A stretch of DNA of 64,000 nucleotides from Amycolatopsis marina (GCF_900111885.1 NZ_FOKG01000017.1:62001-126000); one strand, 5' to 3'. Counted from the stretch's first letter, positions 8,028 to 16,496 are shown. The notes: a model not told the origin generated them from the letters alone. A program made the numbers and translations.

Positions 8028-8032
8028 TTCAC

Positions 8033-8848
8033 GTGGGATTCCTAGACGGAAAGGTGGCACTGGTCACCGGAGGTGGATCGGGTATCGGCCGTGCCGTGGT
8101 CGATCTGTACGTGCAGGAGGGTGCCAAGGTTGGAGTCCTCGAGATCTCGCCTGAGAAAGCGCGGGATCTGCAGGAGAAACTGCCACGTGAGGCTGTGGTT
8201 GTGACGCAGGGCGACGCGACATTGATGGGGGACAACGAACGCGCCGTGGCGGACGTGACAGAGGCGTTCGGCTCGCTGACCACGCTCGTGTGCGCGGTGG
8301 GGGTGTTCGACTACTTCACCGAGATCCCGCAGCTACCGAAGGACAAGATCGACGAGGCGTTCGACCAGCTCTTCGGCGTCAACGTGAAGAGCAACCTGCT
8401 GACCGTGAAGGCGGCGCTGGACCAGCTGATCGAGAACCGGGGCCAGGTCATCCTCACCATTTCCAACGCCGGGTTCTACCCCGGGGGCGGCGGTCCGCTC
8501 TACGTGTCGTCGAAGTTCGCCGTCCGCGGTCTGGTGACCGAGTTGGCGTACGAACTTTCGCCGCACGTGCGGGTCAACGGGGTGGCGCCCGGCGGCACGA
8601 TCACGGATCTGCGCGGCATCCCCGCGCTCGCGAACGAAGGCCAATCGCTGAAGGACGTCCCGGACATCGAGGGCCTGATCAAGGGGATCAACCCGCTGGG
8701 CGTCGTCGCCCAGCCGGACGATCACTCCTGGGCCTACGCGTTCCTTGCCGCGAAGGAACGTGCGCCCGCGGTCACCGGCACGATTATCCACAGCGACGGC
8801 GGGCTGGGCGTGCGCGGGATGACGCGCATGGCGGGGCTCGAGCCCTGA
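8033..8848 (+). CDS. cis-Dihydrodiol dehydrogenase (SDR, BphB-like)
   Basis: The 271-residue SDR has TGGGSGIGRA (residues 12-21), catalytic Ser in TISNAGFYPGGGG and YVSSK for Tyr and Lys. The NAGFYPGGGGPLYVSSKFA stretch is characteristic of BphB/HcaB-type enzymes, which oxidise cis-dihydrodiols to catechols with NAD+. It starts at GTG 5 nt after the small protein and is the logical next step after the dioxygenase. Confidence 0.9.
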   Translation: MGFLDGKVALVTGGGSGIGRAVVDLYVQEGAKVGVLEISPEKARDLQEKLPREAVVVTQGDATLMGDNERAVADVTEAFGSLTTLVCAVGVFDYFTEIPQLPKDKIDEAFDQLFGVNVKSNLLTVKAALDQLIENRGQVILTISNAGFYPGGGGPLYVSSKFAVRGLVTELAYELSPHVRVNGVAPGGTITDLRGIPALANEGQSLKDVPDIEGLIKGINPLGVVAQPDDHSWAYAFLAAKERAPAVTGTIIHSDGGLGVRGMTRMAGLEP

Positions 8849-8867
8849 TCCGGCACCGCGCAAAGCA

Positions 8868-8908
8868 GGGAGACGGCCTCGGATGTCCAGAGTTCCGGGC
8901 CGTCTCCC
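8868..8908 (+). terminator. 11-bp hairpin between dihydrodiol dehydrogenase and rubredoxin genes
   Basis: GGGAGACGGCC pairs perfectly with GGCCGTCTCCC over a 19-nt loop, followed by TT. It begins 20 nt after the dehydrogenase stop. It could be a terminator, full or partial, separating the oxygenase genes from the electron-transfer genes, or an mRNA-stability element. Without a U tract its strength is uncertain. Confidence 0.55.
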
Positions 8909-8932
8909 TTCCACCCTCGAAAGGAGGCGTCG

Positions 8933-9190
8933 ATGAAGACGCTGGTGGCTACCGAAGAAACCCAGGCCGACCCGGCCAGCGCACTGTGGATCTGCGATGT
9001 CTGCCAAGACGTGTACGACCCCCGCCTCGGCGACCCCGAAGGCGGGATCGAGCCCGGCACGCCGTTCGGCGACATCCCCGACGACTGGGTCTGCCCGGTG
9101 TGCGGGGCGCGCAAGAAAGAGTTCCGGATGCTTGCGCCGGGCGAAGAGTACGACGTCGAGGACGACGCATACGCGGGAGCGCAGGGGTGA
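8933..9190 (+). CDS. Rubredoxin
   Basis: The 85-residue protein has the Fe(Cys)4 pattern C21-x2-C24 and C54-x2-C57, with the family GDPEGGIEPGTPF and PDDWVCPVCGA segments. It has about 20 extra N-terminal and 15 acidic C-terminal residues beyond a minimal 50-residue rubredoxin. Rubredoxins carry single electrons, for example to alkane hydroxylases. AAGGAGG precedes the ATG. The stop overlaps the start of the ETF fusion (GTGA), so the two are translationally coupled and probably act as one redox relay. Confidence 0.93.
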   Translation: MKTLVATEETQADPASALWICDVCQDVYDPRLGDPEGGIEPGTPFGDIPDDWVCPVCGARKKEFRMLAPGEEYDVEDDAYAGAQG

Positions 9191-10977
9191 GCACACCGGG
9201 CCGCATCCTCGTCTGTCTCAAGCAGGTCCCGGTGCCTGGGCGGGGCGTCTTCGACGAACGTACGAAACGGATCCGCCGGGACGACGACCAGACCGTCACC
9301 AACCCGCCGGACCTGCACGCGCTGGCCCAGGCGCTGGCCGTGCGTGCGGAGACCGGCTGGGAGGTGGTGGCCGTGACGATGGGGCCGCCCGCGGCCGCGG
9401 AGACACTACTCGACGCGCTGCGCCGGGGTGCCGACCGCGCCGTCCACCTGGTCGACCGGCGCTTCGCCGGTGCCGACACCCTGGCTACGGCCCGCGCGCT
9501 CGCTCGGCTCGTAGCGCGGGAGGGCCCGGACCTGGTGCTTACCGGTCGGTGGACGCTCGACGGCGGCACCGCGCAGGTTGGACCTCAGGTCGCCGAGCTG
9601 GTCGGCCTGCCGCAGCTGACCCAGGTGACGAACCTGCGGGTCGGCGACGGCGTCCTCTCCGCGGACGTCGAAACCGACGTCGGCCGCGAAGCCTGGACCG
9701 TCGCGTTGCCCGCGGTGGTCTCCGTCGGGCGGGGTGCCGAGCCGCCGTGGGTGACCGAGGCCGATCCGTCGGCCGTCGAAACGCTGACCGCCGAGGAACT
9801 TGGGGGAGGACCGCGGGACTTCGGCACCCGGGGTTCGCCGACCTTCGTCGCGGAGATCCGGCACCAGGCCCGCGAGCGCTCGGCGGCGGAGTACGGCGGC
9901 GTCGGCTTCGACGCCGCAGAACTGCTGGAGGCCGCTTTCGCGCCGGTCGCACCTGTGGCCGAAGTCGTCGTGCCCACGCCGTCGCGCGAGATCTGGACGG
10001 TCGCCGAGCCGCTGCCCGGTGGCGGCCTGCACCCGGCGAGTCTCGAAGCGTTGGCCTGCGCCCGCTCGGTCGCCTGCGACCTGCGAGCCACAGTCGTCGC
10101 GGTACTGCCGTGCGACCAGCCGCACGACCTCCCGCGCGTACTCTACGCGCATGGGGCCGATCGGGTACTGGTGCTGCGCTGCGGCGAACCGGCGGAATAC
10201 CGCACGAATCTGGTCACCGACGCGCTGAGCACGGCGATCGCCGCGCGTTCGCCGTTCGCGGTGATCGCCCCGTTCAGCGCCCGTGGCCGCGATTACGCTC
10301 CGCGCGTCGCCGCCCGACTCGGCCTCGGCCTGACGGGGGACTTTACCGCGCTGGAAGTCCGCGACGCGGACACCGACGAGCCGGACCTGTTGTGGCTCAA
10401 ACCGGCGCTATCGGCGGACGTGATCGCGCCGGTGATCGCGCACTCCACACCGTCGTTGGGCACGCTGCGGCCCGGTTCCTTCACGACGCGAGCCGTTCGC
10501 GACCAGGGGGAACCGGACGTCGAGTTCGCCGACGTCACCGCGACCGGCGACGATTTGTGCACCGCGGTGGAGCGCCGGGTCGAAGTTCCGGACGGCCCGA
10601 GGCTCGCCGCGGCCCGGTTGGTCATCGGCCTCGGGCCTGGTCTCGGCACCGGCGCCCGGCGCGTCGCCGAGCGCGTCGCCGCGACTCGGGGCATCGCGCT
10701 CGTCGCGACGTCGGCCGCGGTGGCTGCGGAGGAGGCGCCCCCGCAGCTCGAGATAGGGCCACTGGCCCGCAGCATCGCGCCTGCGGTCTACCTCGGGCTC
10801 GGGCGGCACGACCTCGGCACGCTCAAGGCGGTCAAGGCCGCCGGCCGGGTCATCGTCGTCGACCCGGACGCCTCGCTCGACGAGTTCGCCGGTCTCGTGG
10901 ACGCCGTCGTGAGCGCGAACGTGGAGGGGGTGCTTCTGGACCTGTTGCTGGCGACCTCTGGTGCGGCCGCGAGTTGA
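9187..10977 (+). CDS. Single-chain electron-transfer flavoprotein, beta-alpha fusion
   Basis: The 596-residue protein joins an ETF beta-like half (about 1-255, beginning ILVCLKQVPVPG and containing TNPPDLHALAQALAVR) to an ETF alpha-like half (about 260-596, beginning IWTVAEPLPGGGLHPASLEA). ETFs are normally two polypeptides holding FAD and AMP. The C-terminal FAD domain is eroded relative to usual alpha subunits: GLGPGLGTGA replaces the SGGRGL-type loop, EIG stands where QTG is expected, and GRHDLGTLKA stands where SGAIQH is expected. It begins at GTG overlapping the rubredoxin stop. It may pass electrons from a dehydrogenase to rubredoxin and the Rieske oxygenase. Partners and cofactor content are inference. 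Confidence 0.88.
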   Translation: MSTPGRILVCLKQVPVPGRGVFDERTKRIRRDDDQTVTNPPDLHALAQALAVRAETGWEVVAVTMGPPAAAETLLDALRRGADRAVHLVDRRFAGADTLATARALARLVAREGPDLVLTGRWTLDGGTAQVGPQVAELVGLPQLTQVTNLRVGDGVLSADVETDVGREAWTVALPAVVSVGRGAEPPWVTEADPSAVETLTAEELGGGPRDFGTRGSPTFVAEIRHQARERSAAEYGGVGFDAAELLEAAFAPVAPVAEVVVPTPSREIWTVAEPLPGGGLHPASLEALACARSVACDLRATVVAVLPCDQPHDLPRVLYAHGADRVLVLRCGEPAEYRTNLVTDALSTAIAARSPFAVIAPFSARGRDYAPRVAARLGLGLTGDFTALEVRDADTDEPDLLWLKPALSADVIAPVIAHSTPSLGTLRPGSFTTRAVRDQGEPDVEFADVTATGDDLCTAVERRVEVPDGPRLAAARLVIGLGPGLGTGARRVAERVAATRGIALVATSAAVAAEEAPPQLEIGPLARSIAPAVYLGLGRHDLGTLKAVKAAGRVIVVDPDASLDEFAGLVDAVVSANVEGVLLDLLLATSGAAAS

Positions 10978-11014
10978 AGCATCATGATCACATAATTTTT
11001 TTTAACCTGACTAA

Positions 11015-11026
11015 GATGCTAGAATC
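11015..11026. promoter_or_regulatory. Operator-like palindrome, site 3, before the flavin reductase operon
   Basis: GATGCTAGAATC fits the GATnCTAGnATC pattern. It lies 14 nt upstream of the flavin reductase ATG, just before an AGGAGG ribosome binding site (11030-11035), so a bound repressor would block transcription or initiation. The preceding 11000-11010 stretch is unusually AT-rich. Confidence 0.62.
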
Positions 11027-11039
11027 TTTAGGAGGTCTT

Positions 11040-11603
11040 ATGGATACCGCCGCGCCGGCGGCGAGCGTTGACCCTCGGCGGTTCCGCGACGCCATGGGTC
11101 GGTTCGCTACCGGCATCACAATCATCAGCACGCCGACCCCGGCGGGACCGCACTGCATGACCGCGAACGGGTTCATGTCAGTGTCCCTCGAGCCCGCCCT
11201 CGTCGTGGTATCCATCGCCAAACGTGCGAAGATGCACGACCTCCTCCTGGCCAGCGGCGTGTACGGCGTCAGCGTCCTCGCAGCGGACCAGGAGTCCGTC
11301 AGCAAGCACTTCAGCGGCAGGCCCGACCCGGACCTGGCACCACGGTTCGAAGACCACGCCGACGTCCCCCTCGTGCCGGGAGCGTTGGCACAGGTGGGCG
11401 CGGAGATCGTCGAAGCGCGCCCCGTGGGCGACCACACGTTGTTTGTCGGCGAGGTGCGCCACCTCGCCGACGGCGTTGGAGAGCCGCTGGTGTTTTACGC
11501 CGGACGCTATCGCCACCTGCTCAGCCCGGCGGCGGACTCGGAGTACTCCGACGCCTGGTCCGGCTTCTGCTTGACCCCGTTCTGTCCCCCTTCAGGTGCC
11601 TGA
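11040..11603 (+). CDS. Flavin reductase (HpaC-like), probable partner of the HpaB-type monooxygenase
   Basis: The 187-residue protein has the flavin reductase fold: RFATGITIIST near residue 21, the FMN/FAD-binding MTANGFMSVSLEPALVVVSI stretch (39-58), and SKHFSG and YAGRYRHL later. These enzymes reduce FAD or FMN with NAD(P)H and release it to a monooxygenase. No other flavin-dependent oxygenase is near, so the partner is probably the product of 1931-3409, whose operon has the same operator. It starts the unit encoding the lower pathway. Confidence 0.88.
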   Translation: MDTAAPAASVDPRRFRDAMGRFATGITIISTPTPAGPHCMTANGFMSVSLEPALVVVSIAKRAKMHDLLLASGVYGVSVLAADQESVSKHFSGRPDPDLAPRFEDHADVPLVPGALAQVGAEIVEARPVGDHTLFVGEVRHLADGVGEPLVFYAGRYRHLLSPAADSEYSDAWSGFCLTPFCPPSGA

Positions 11604-11619
11604 ATTCAGGAGGTATCCC

Positions 11620-12447
11620 ATGTCCTCCCGTCCCATCCAGGCGGCTGCCGTGAGCGCCGCCGTCCGTGAAGCTGCGGATCTACTGCAGGGCGCCATCGAT
11701 ACCGGCAATCCGTGTCTGCCGGTCCGCGACTTTTTCAGTTTCGGCGACGTCGAAGCCGCCTACTCGGTGCAACGGCTGAACACCGAGCGTGCCGTGGCCG
11801 AGGGGCGACGCTTGGCCGGCCGCAAGATCGGCTTGACATCGCCCACCGTCCAGCGCCAGCTCGGTGTCGCGCAGCCCGACTTTGGGGCGCTGTTCACCGA
11901 CATGGCCGTGGCCGACGGCGGGCTCGTGCCCGTCCAGCGGCTGCTGCAGCCGAAGGTCGAGGCCGAGGTTGCGCTCGTCCTGACCGACGACCTGCCGAAC
12001 CCCAGCTGTACCGTGGCAGAACTCGTACGTGCCACCGGGTTCGCCGTTGCCGCGCTGGAAATCGTGGACAGTCGGATCGCCGCCTGGGATATCTCCATCG
12101 TCGACACTGTTGCGGACAACGCCTCGTCCGGCCTGTTCGTGCTGGGCGGCACCAGGGTGACGCTCGACCGCGTAGACCTGCGGTCGGTGCGCATGACGTT
12201 GTCTCGTCACGGCACTGTGGTGTCGGAGGGCAGCGGTGCAGACTGCCTCGGCAGCCCCCTCAACGCCGCGCTCTGGCTGGCGTCCACGCTGGCCCGCCGA
12301 GGAGACCCGCTGCGGGCGGGGGACGTGGTGCTGACGGGCGCGCTCGGGCCGATGGTCGCCGCCGCGCCGGGCGACGTCTTTCACGCCGAACTCTCCGGAC
12401 TCGGTTCGGTACGGGTCGTCTTCGCCGCCGAAGGAGAATCCCTGTGA
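11620..12447 (+). CDS. 2-Oxopent-4-enoate hydratase (MhpD/BphH family)
   Basis: The 275-residue protein belongs to the fumarylacetoacetase-related hydratase/decarboxylase family: AGRKIGLTS near residue 66, a metal-site region PKVEAEVALVLTDDL and ALEIVDSRIAAWDI. It hydrates 2-hydroxypenta-2,4-dienoate to 4-hydroxy-2-oxovalerate. The ATG at 11620 follows AGGAGG with 6-7 nt spacing and is preferred over an upstream in-frame ATG at 11596 that overlaps the reductase end. Next-step enzymes follow with overlapping genes. Confidence 0.9.
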   Translation: MSSRPIQAAAVSAAVREAADLLQGAIDTGNPCLPVRDFFSFGDVEAAYSVQRLNTERAVAEGRRLAGRKIGLTSPTVQRQLGVAQPDFGALFTDMAVADGGLVPVQRLLQPKVEAEVALVLTDDLPNPSCTVAELVRATGFAVAALEIVDSRIAAWDISIVDTVADNASSGLFVLGGTRVTLDRVDLRSVRMTLSRHGTVVSEGSGADCLGSPLNAALWLASTLARRGDPLRAGDVVLTGALGPMVAAAPGDVFHAELSGLGSVRVVFAAEGESL

Positions 12448-13385
12448 GCAAGGCGAAAGTTGCCGTCATCGGGTCGGGCAACATCGGCACAGACCTGATG
12501 ATCAAGGTACTGCGGCTGTCCGAAACCCTCGAGATTGCCGCGATGGCCGGCATCGATCCGGATTCCGACGGCCTCGCCCGCGCTCGTCGGCTGAAGCTCG
12601 CGACGACACACGAAGGCGTCGACGGGCTCGTGCGGTTGGACGAGTTCACCGACGTCCGCTACGTCTTCGACGCGACCTCCGCCGGGGCGCACCAGTACCA
12701 CGATGAAGTCCTGCGCGCGCTGGGCCGGACGGTCATCGACCTCACACCGGCTGCCGTAGGTCCCTACGTTGTGCCGCCGGTCAACCTGGAGGCTCACCTC
12801 GACGCCCCGAACGTGAACATGGTGACCTGCGGCGGCCAAGCGACGATCCCGATCGTCGCGGCGGTCGCCGCGGTCACGCCGGTGCATTACGCGGAGATCG
12901 TTGCCTCGATCTCGTCACGGTCCGCCGGGCCCGGCACGCGAGCGAACATCGACGAGTTCACCGAGACCACTACCGCGGCGATCGAACAGGTGGGCGGCGC
13001 GGAGCGAGGCAAAGCGATCATTGTGCTGAATCCCGCGGAGCCGCCGCTGATCATGCGCGACACTGTGTACTGTCTGGTCTCGGACGATGATACCGAGGCG
13101 ATCACGGCGTCGGTCGAGACGATGGTCGGCAGGGTGCAGGCCTATGTACCCGGCTACCGGCTCAAGCAGAAGGTGCAGTTCGACGCGGTCGCCGTGGATG
13201 ATCCACTGCGCGCGCTGCTGCCAAGCGGCGCGGCTCCGGTGAAGGTGTCGGTCTTCCTGGAGGTCGAAGGCGCCGCGCACTATTTGCCCGCATACGCCGG
13301 GAACCTCGACATCATGACCTCTGCGGCGCTGGGCACCGCCGAACGTATCGCCGCACGTCGCTCGGGTGAAGGGAGTGCCCGATGA
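12444..13385 (+). CDS. Acetaldehyde dehydrogenase (acylating), MhpF/BphJ family
   Basis: The 313-residue protein has a Rossmann GSGNIGTD motif (10-17) and the catalytic C129 in MVTCGGQATIP. It turns acetaldehyde, NAD+ and CoA into acetyl-CoA, normally receiving the aldehyde through a channel from the aldolase encoded next. The GTG start follows AAGGAG and overlaps the hydratase stop (GTGA). The stop overlaps the aldolase start (ATGA). Confidence 0.94.
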   Translation: MSKAKVAVIGSGNIGTDLMIKVLRLSETLEIAAMAGIDPDSDGLARARRLKLATTHEGVDGLVRLDEFTDVRYVFDATSAGAHQYHDEVLRALGRTVIDLTPAAVGPYVVPPVNLEAHLDAPNVNMVTCGGQATIPIVAAVAAVTPVHYAEIVASISSRSAGPGTRANIDEFTETTTAAIEQVGGAERGKAIIVLNPAEPPLIMRDTVYCLVSDDDTEAITASVETMVGRVQAYVPGYRLKQKVQFDAVAVDDPLRALLPSGAAPVKVSVFLEVEGAAHYLPAYAGNLDIMTSAALGTAERIAARRSGEGSAR

Positions 13386-14401
13386 ACCGGTTGTACATCC
13401 AGGATGTGACCCTGCGGGACGGGATGCACGCCGTCCGGCACCGCTACTCCGTCGAGCAGGCCAGGGCGATTGCGTCGGCTCTAGACGCTGCCGGGGTCGC
13501 GGCCATCGAGATCGCCCATGGCGACGGACTTTCCGGTTCCAGCATCAATTATGGCGTCGGCGCCCACACCGACTGGGACTGGATCGAGGCGGTGTGCGAC
13601 GCCGCCCGCCGAGCAGTGCCGACCACGTTGCTGCTGCCCGGGATTGGCACGCTGCACGACCTTCGGCAGGCGTATGCCCTGGGCGTCCGTTCGGTACGGG
13701 TCGCCACCCACTGCACCGAAGCCGACATCTCCGCTCAGCACATCAGCGCCGCTCGTGAAATGGGTATGGACGTCTCGGGATTCCTGATGATGTCCCACAT
13801 GGCCGAGCCCGCAGAGTTGGTTCGCCAGGCCAAGCTCATGGAGTCCTACGGAGCCTGCTGCGTCTATGTCACCGATTCGGGTGGGCGGCTGACGATGGAC
13901 GATGTGCGCGAACGCTTCCGCGCCTACCGTGACGGCTTGGACTCCGCTACGGAGCTGGGAATCCACGCCCACCACAACCTCGCCCTGGGCGTCGCCAACA
14001 GCGTCGTTGCGGTGGAGAACGGCGCCACTCGCGTCGATGCCTCACTTGCCGGCCAGGGGGCTGGAGCCGGAAACTGCCCGCTCGAAGCCTTCATCGCTGT
14101 CGCCGATCTGATGGGCTTCGAGCACGGGTGCGAGTTGTTCCCGCTGATGGACGCCGCTGATGACCTCGTTCGGCCGTTGCAGGATCGCGAGGTCCGCGTG
14201 GACCGGGAAACCCTCAGCCTGGGCTACGCGGGCGTCTACTCGAGTTTTCTGCGCCACGCCGAGGCGGCGGCCACTCGATACGGCCTGGATACCCGAACAA
14301 TTCTCGTGGAGGTCGGTCGTCGCAGTATGGTCGGCGGGCAGGAGGACATGATCATTGACATCGCCCTTGACCTGGCCGGTGCCGGGCGTGGCGAGCCGTG
14401 A
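13382..14401 (+). CDS. 4-Hydroxy-2-oxovalerate aldolase (MhpE/BphI family)
   Basis: The 339-residue DRE-TIM aldolase opens with YIQDVTLRDGMHAVRHRY, giving the Arg and metal-binding Asp, and has the GIHAHHNLALG metal-ligand motif near residue 195 and the C-terminal dimer/channel region. It splits 4-hydroxy-2-oxovalerate into pyruvate and acetaldehyde and forms a complex with the acetaldehyde dehydrogenase. It ends the aromatic gene cluster; an IS remnant follows 45 nt later. Confidence 0.94.
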   Translation: MNRLYIQDVTLRDGMHAVRHRYSVEQARAIASALDAAGVAAIEIAHGDGLSGSSINYGVGAHTDWDWIEAVCDAARRAVPTTLLLPGIGTLHDLRQAYALGVRSVRVATHCTEADISAQHISAAREMGMDVSGFLMMSHMAEPAELVRQAKLMESYGACCVYVTDSGGRLTMDDVRERFRAYRDGLDSATELGIHAHHNLALGVANSVVAVENGATRVDASLAGQGAGAGNCPLEAFIAVADLMGFEHGCELFPLMDAADDLVRPLQDREVRVDRETLSLGYAGVYSSFLRHAEAAATRYGLDTRTILVEVGRRSMVGGQEDMIIDIALDLAGAGRGEP

Positions 14402-14445
14402 GGTCCTACTCAGGGGTGCGCCGAAGGTGAATGGTTTGGCACTGA

Positions 14446-15610
14446 CTAGTACCATCGGCGATGACGTCGGCAGCCTGGATCACCAGGTCGCGGGGCGGCG
14501 TGCCGGGCGGTGGTGAAGCTGGCGCGGTCGGGGTCTACCTCGAGTTGGGTGATGGTGGCGTCGGCCATGGCGATGCGCAGCGGTTGGTAGGTCACCAGCA
14601 GGGCATAGACCTCCTGCTCGATTCCGCCGGGGGTGCGAGCGCGCAGCACGCGGCCGTCCAGGATGGACGACTTCAGCTCTAGGTAGGCGGTCTCGATCTC
14701 CCAGCGCTGGTGATACAGCTGGATCAGTTCGGCGGCCGGGTAGCGGTGGTGGTCCAGCAGGGTGGTGGCCAGCCGGTAGGTTCCGGTGTGGTGGCCGGCG
14801 GTGGCGTGGATGGTGATCTCGGCCTCGATGACGCGCACACGCACGGCGCCGAGTGTCGACAGGTAGGAGCCGTCGCGGTAGCGGGCCAGCACCGGCATCT
14901 TGCGGTCGTTCTTCAGCCGCACCAGTACCTCGGCCCCGGTCGCGGCGACGTCGGCGATCAGGTCTTTGGCGGCGAAGTTTCGGTCGGCCAGCAGGATCAT
15001 CCTGGGCCGCAGACTGCGCAGCAGCGTAGGTGGTCTCACCCGTGGTGGTGGGGCCGAAGACCGCGTCGATGAGGTTGCGGGTGCCGCAGGCCACCAGCGC
15101 CAGCAGGCGCAGCTGAGGGTAGCCGGTGCCGCCGTGATTGCCAGCCTGCTTGGTGAAGCGGGTCAGCACCGCCGGGCTGTCGGGCACGGTCATGGTGGTG
15201 CCGTCGATCGCGCACACCAGCAGCCCGCGCCACCAGGGTCCGCGCTGCCGCGGTATGGCTGCTAGGCCGCGCAGCAGGTCGAACAACCACCGCAGCGGCG
15301 CGACCCCGATCCGGCGGCGGGCCTGCGCTAACGCACCCGCGGTCGGTGTCGCGGTCCGGATAGCGTCCAGAGGCCTGCGGTGAGTTTGCGCCACAACCGG
15401 ATACCCGATCTCGGGAAACAGACAAGCGGCCAGCAGCAGGTAGATCACCACCCGCGACGGCAGGTCCCGCAGCCGGGACTGTGTGGTGCCGGTGGCGGCC
15501 AGTGCTTCATCGACCATCTCGAACGGCAGGTGCTGGGTCAGCTCACCAAGATGACCGGGCGCGGACCGGCCCGCCGCTACAGTGATGACACGAGTGATGA
15601 CAGAATTCAC
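14446..15610 (-). pseudogene. Broken IS4-family transposase
   Basis: Fragments in different frames together match an IS4-family DDE transposase: an N-terminal domain and first Asp (CAIDGTTMTVPD), then after a frameshift near 15040 the second Asp (LLADRNFAAKDL) and the Y-R-E-K box (YHQRWEIETAYLELK). A further frameshift near 14510 precedes a truncated C terminus. The element is therefore inactive. It marks the boundary between the catabolic cluster and the defence island. Confidence 0.88.
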
Positions 15611-16042
15611 GCTCAGCGGAGCTCCTGGTGGCGAGGATGTCTTTGGCGGACGACCTCTCTTACCGAAGCTCCGCTCCCATCACCGGCCCGACACGCCGAA
15701 AATCAACATTCCTTGACTACAGCAGCCGCCACCTAACACGGTGGACATCTACGCGCCGAGCACGGGCACAACCTTCATCGGGGAGAGCCCCGTCGAAAGG
15801 TGCCGTCACCACCGCTGAACGACCGGTTGTCCGCCATCATCGGCGCGCCGTCGAGAGTCACAGCTCGTAGACGGCACGGTGCTTGCGTGAGCCGCCGGTC
15901 TCCGATTGGGCTCCGTTGCTCACAGAGCGCCCGATACACCGCAACACTGCCCGGCATTAACGCCGACGAAAAATGCCGTTTGACCTGCACAAATCAACCC
16001 TGGGCGACACTATGCGACAATCGCTGACACGGCATTCCCACA
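15611..16042. other. Intergenic stretch without a supportable gene
   Basis: This stretch lies between the IS4 remnant and the first copy of the diverged repeat. Open frames are short, lack ribosome binding sites and resemble nothing recognisable. It probably consists of IS flank and decayed DNA. Confidence 0.5.
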
Positions 16043-16195
16043 GATTAAAAGCCCGATGGTTAGATCCCGGTGATCTTGAAACGGCTTTCGATTGCAGGGG
16101 CTTCTACCTGCGGCTTTGGCGAATTCAAGGTCATGCTGACGGTTGTGAACGGCCGTTCTGGCTCCTCTATGTCTCCGTTCGCTCTGTCGTGCTCA
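16043..16195 (+). repeat. Diverged direct repeat, copy 1
   Basis: Starting with GATTAAAAGCCCG and ending with CTCCGTTCGCTCTG(T)CGTGCTCA, this segment matches 31074-31227 in the same orientation at roughly two thirds identity by eye, with blocks such as GGTGATCTTGAA and TATGTCTCCGTTCGC conserved. The minus strand of both copies can be read as related peptides containing ANGDI. The two copies bracket the TIR, Wadjet and integrase genes. Confidence 0.6.
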
Positions 16196-16264
16196 AGACT
16201 CTTGCTCGGCACACTTGGCTGCAGCGGGGGTAGTCACTTCAGTCGATCTTTTAGCTGCGAGTGC

Positions 16265-16313
16265 CGAACTAAAACCATGCCAGATCGATGTCTAATGGTA
16301 TGGTTTTAGTTCG
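16265..16313. promoter_or_regulatory. Long inverted repeat upstream of the TIR operon
   Basis: GAACTAAAACCATGCC and GGTATGGTTTTAGTTC form 16-bp arms with one mismatch, separated by 15 bp; flanking C and G extend the arms to 17. It lies 15 nt before a small ORF and about 320 nt before the DUF1883-TIR gene. The spacing and AT-rich arms suit a dimeric repressor operator; as RNA it would also form a hairpin. Confidence 0.55.
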
Positions 16314-16328
16314 TGATAGGAGGAGTGT

Positions 16329-16496
16329 GTGACTGGACGTGGTGATGTGCTTGCGCCGCTTCCGCCCACGTTCACCACGCACGCTGCGAAGCCCGTGTCG
16401 TCGCCGTTCCTTTTTATCGCGAAACGCCCCGAGCTCGGCGGAAATACCCCCGCGTGTCGTTCTCAGATCTACCAGCTACCCATGCTGGACTTGTAG
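16329..16496 (+). CDS. Possible 55-residue protein at the head of the TIR operon
   Basis: A GTG with an AGGAGGAG site about 5 nt upstream opens 55 codons (begins VTGRGDVLAPLPPT). It is rich in Pro and Thr, with no domain, signal or membrane segment recognised. It is supported mainly by the strong ribosome binding site and by its place between the inverted repeat and the TIR genes. It could be a leader or a decayed gene. Confidence 0.4.
   Translation: MTGRGDVLAPLPPTFTTHAAKPVSSPFLFIAKRPELGGNTPACRSQIYQLPMLDL

Noticed and set aside
8290..9186. A long in-frame extension upstream of the ETF fusion
   Set aside because: It is Arg-rich shadow sequence of the dehydrogenase and rubredoxin genes. The GTG at 9187 overlapping the rubredoxin stop is the sensible start.
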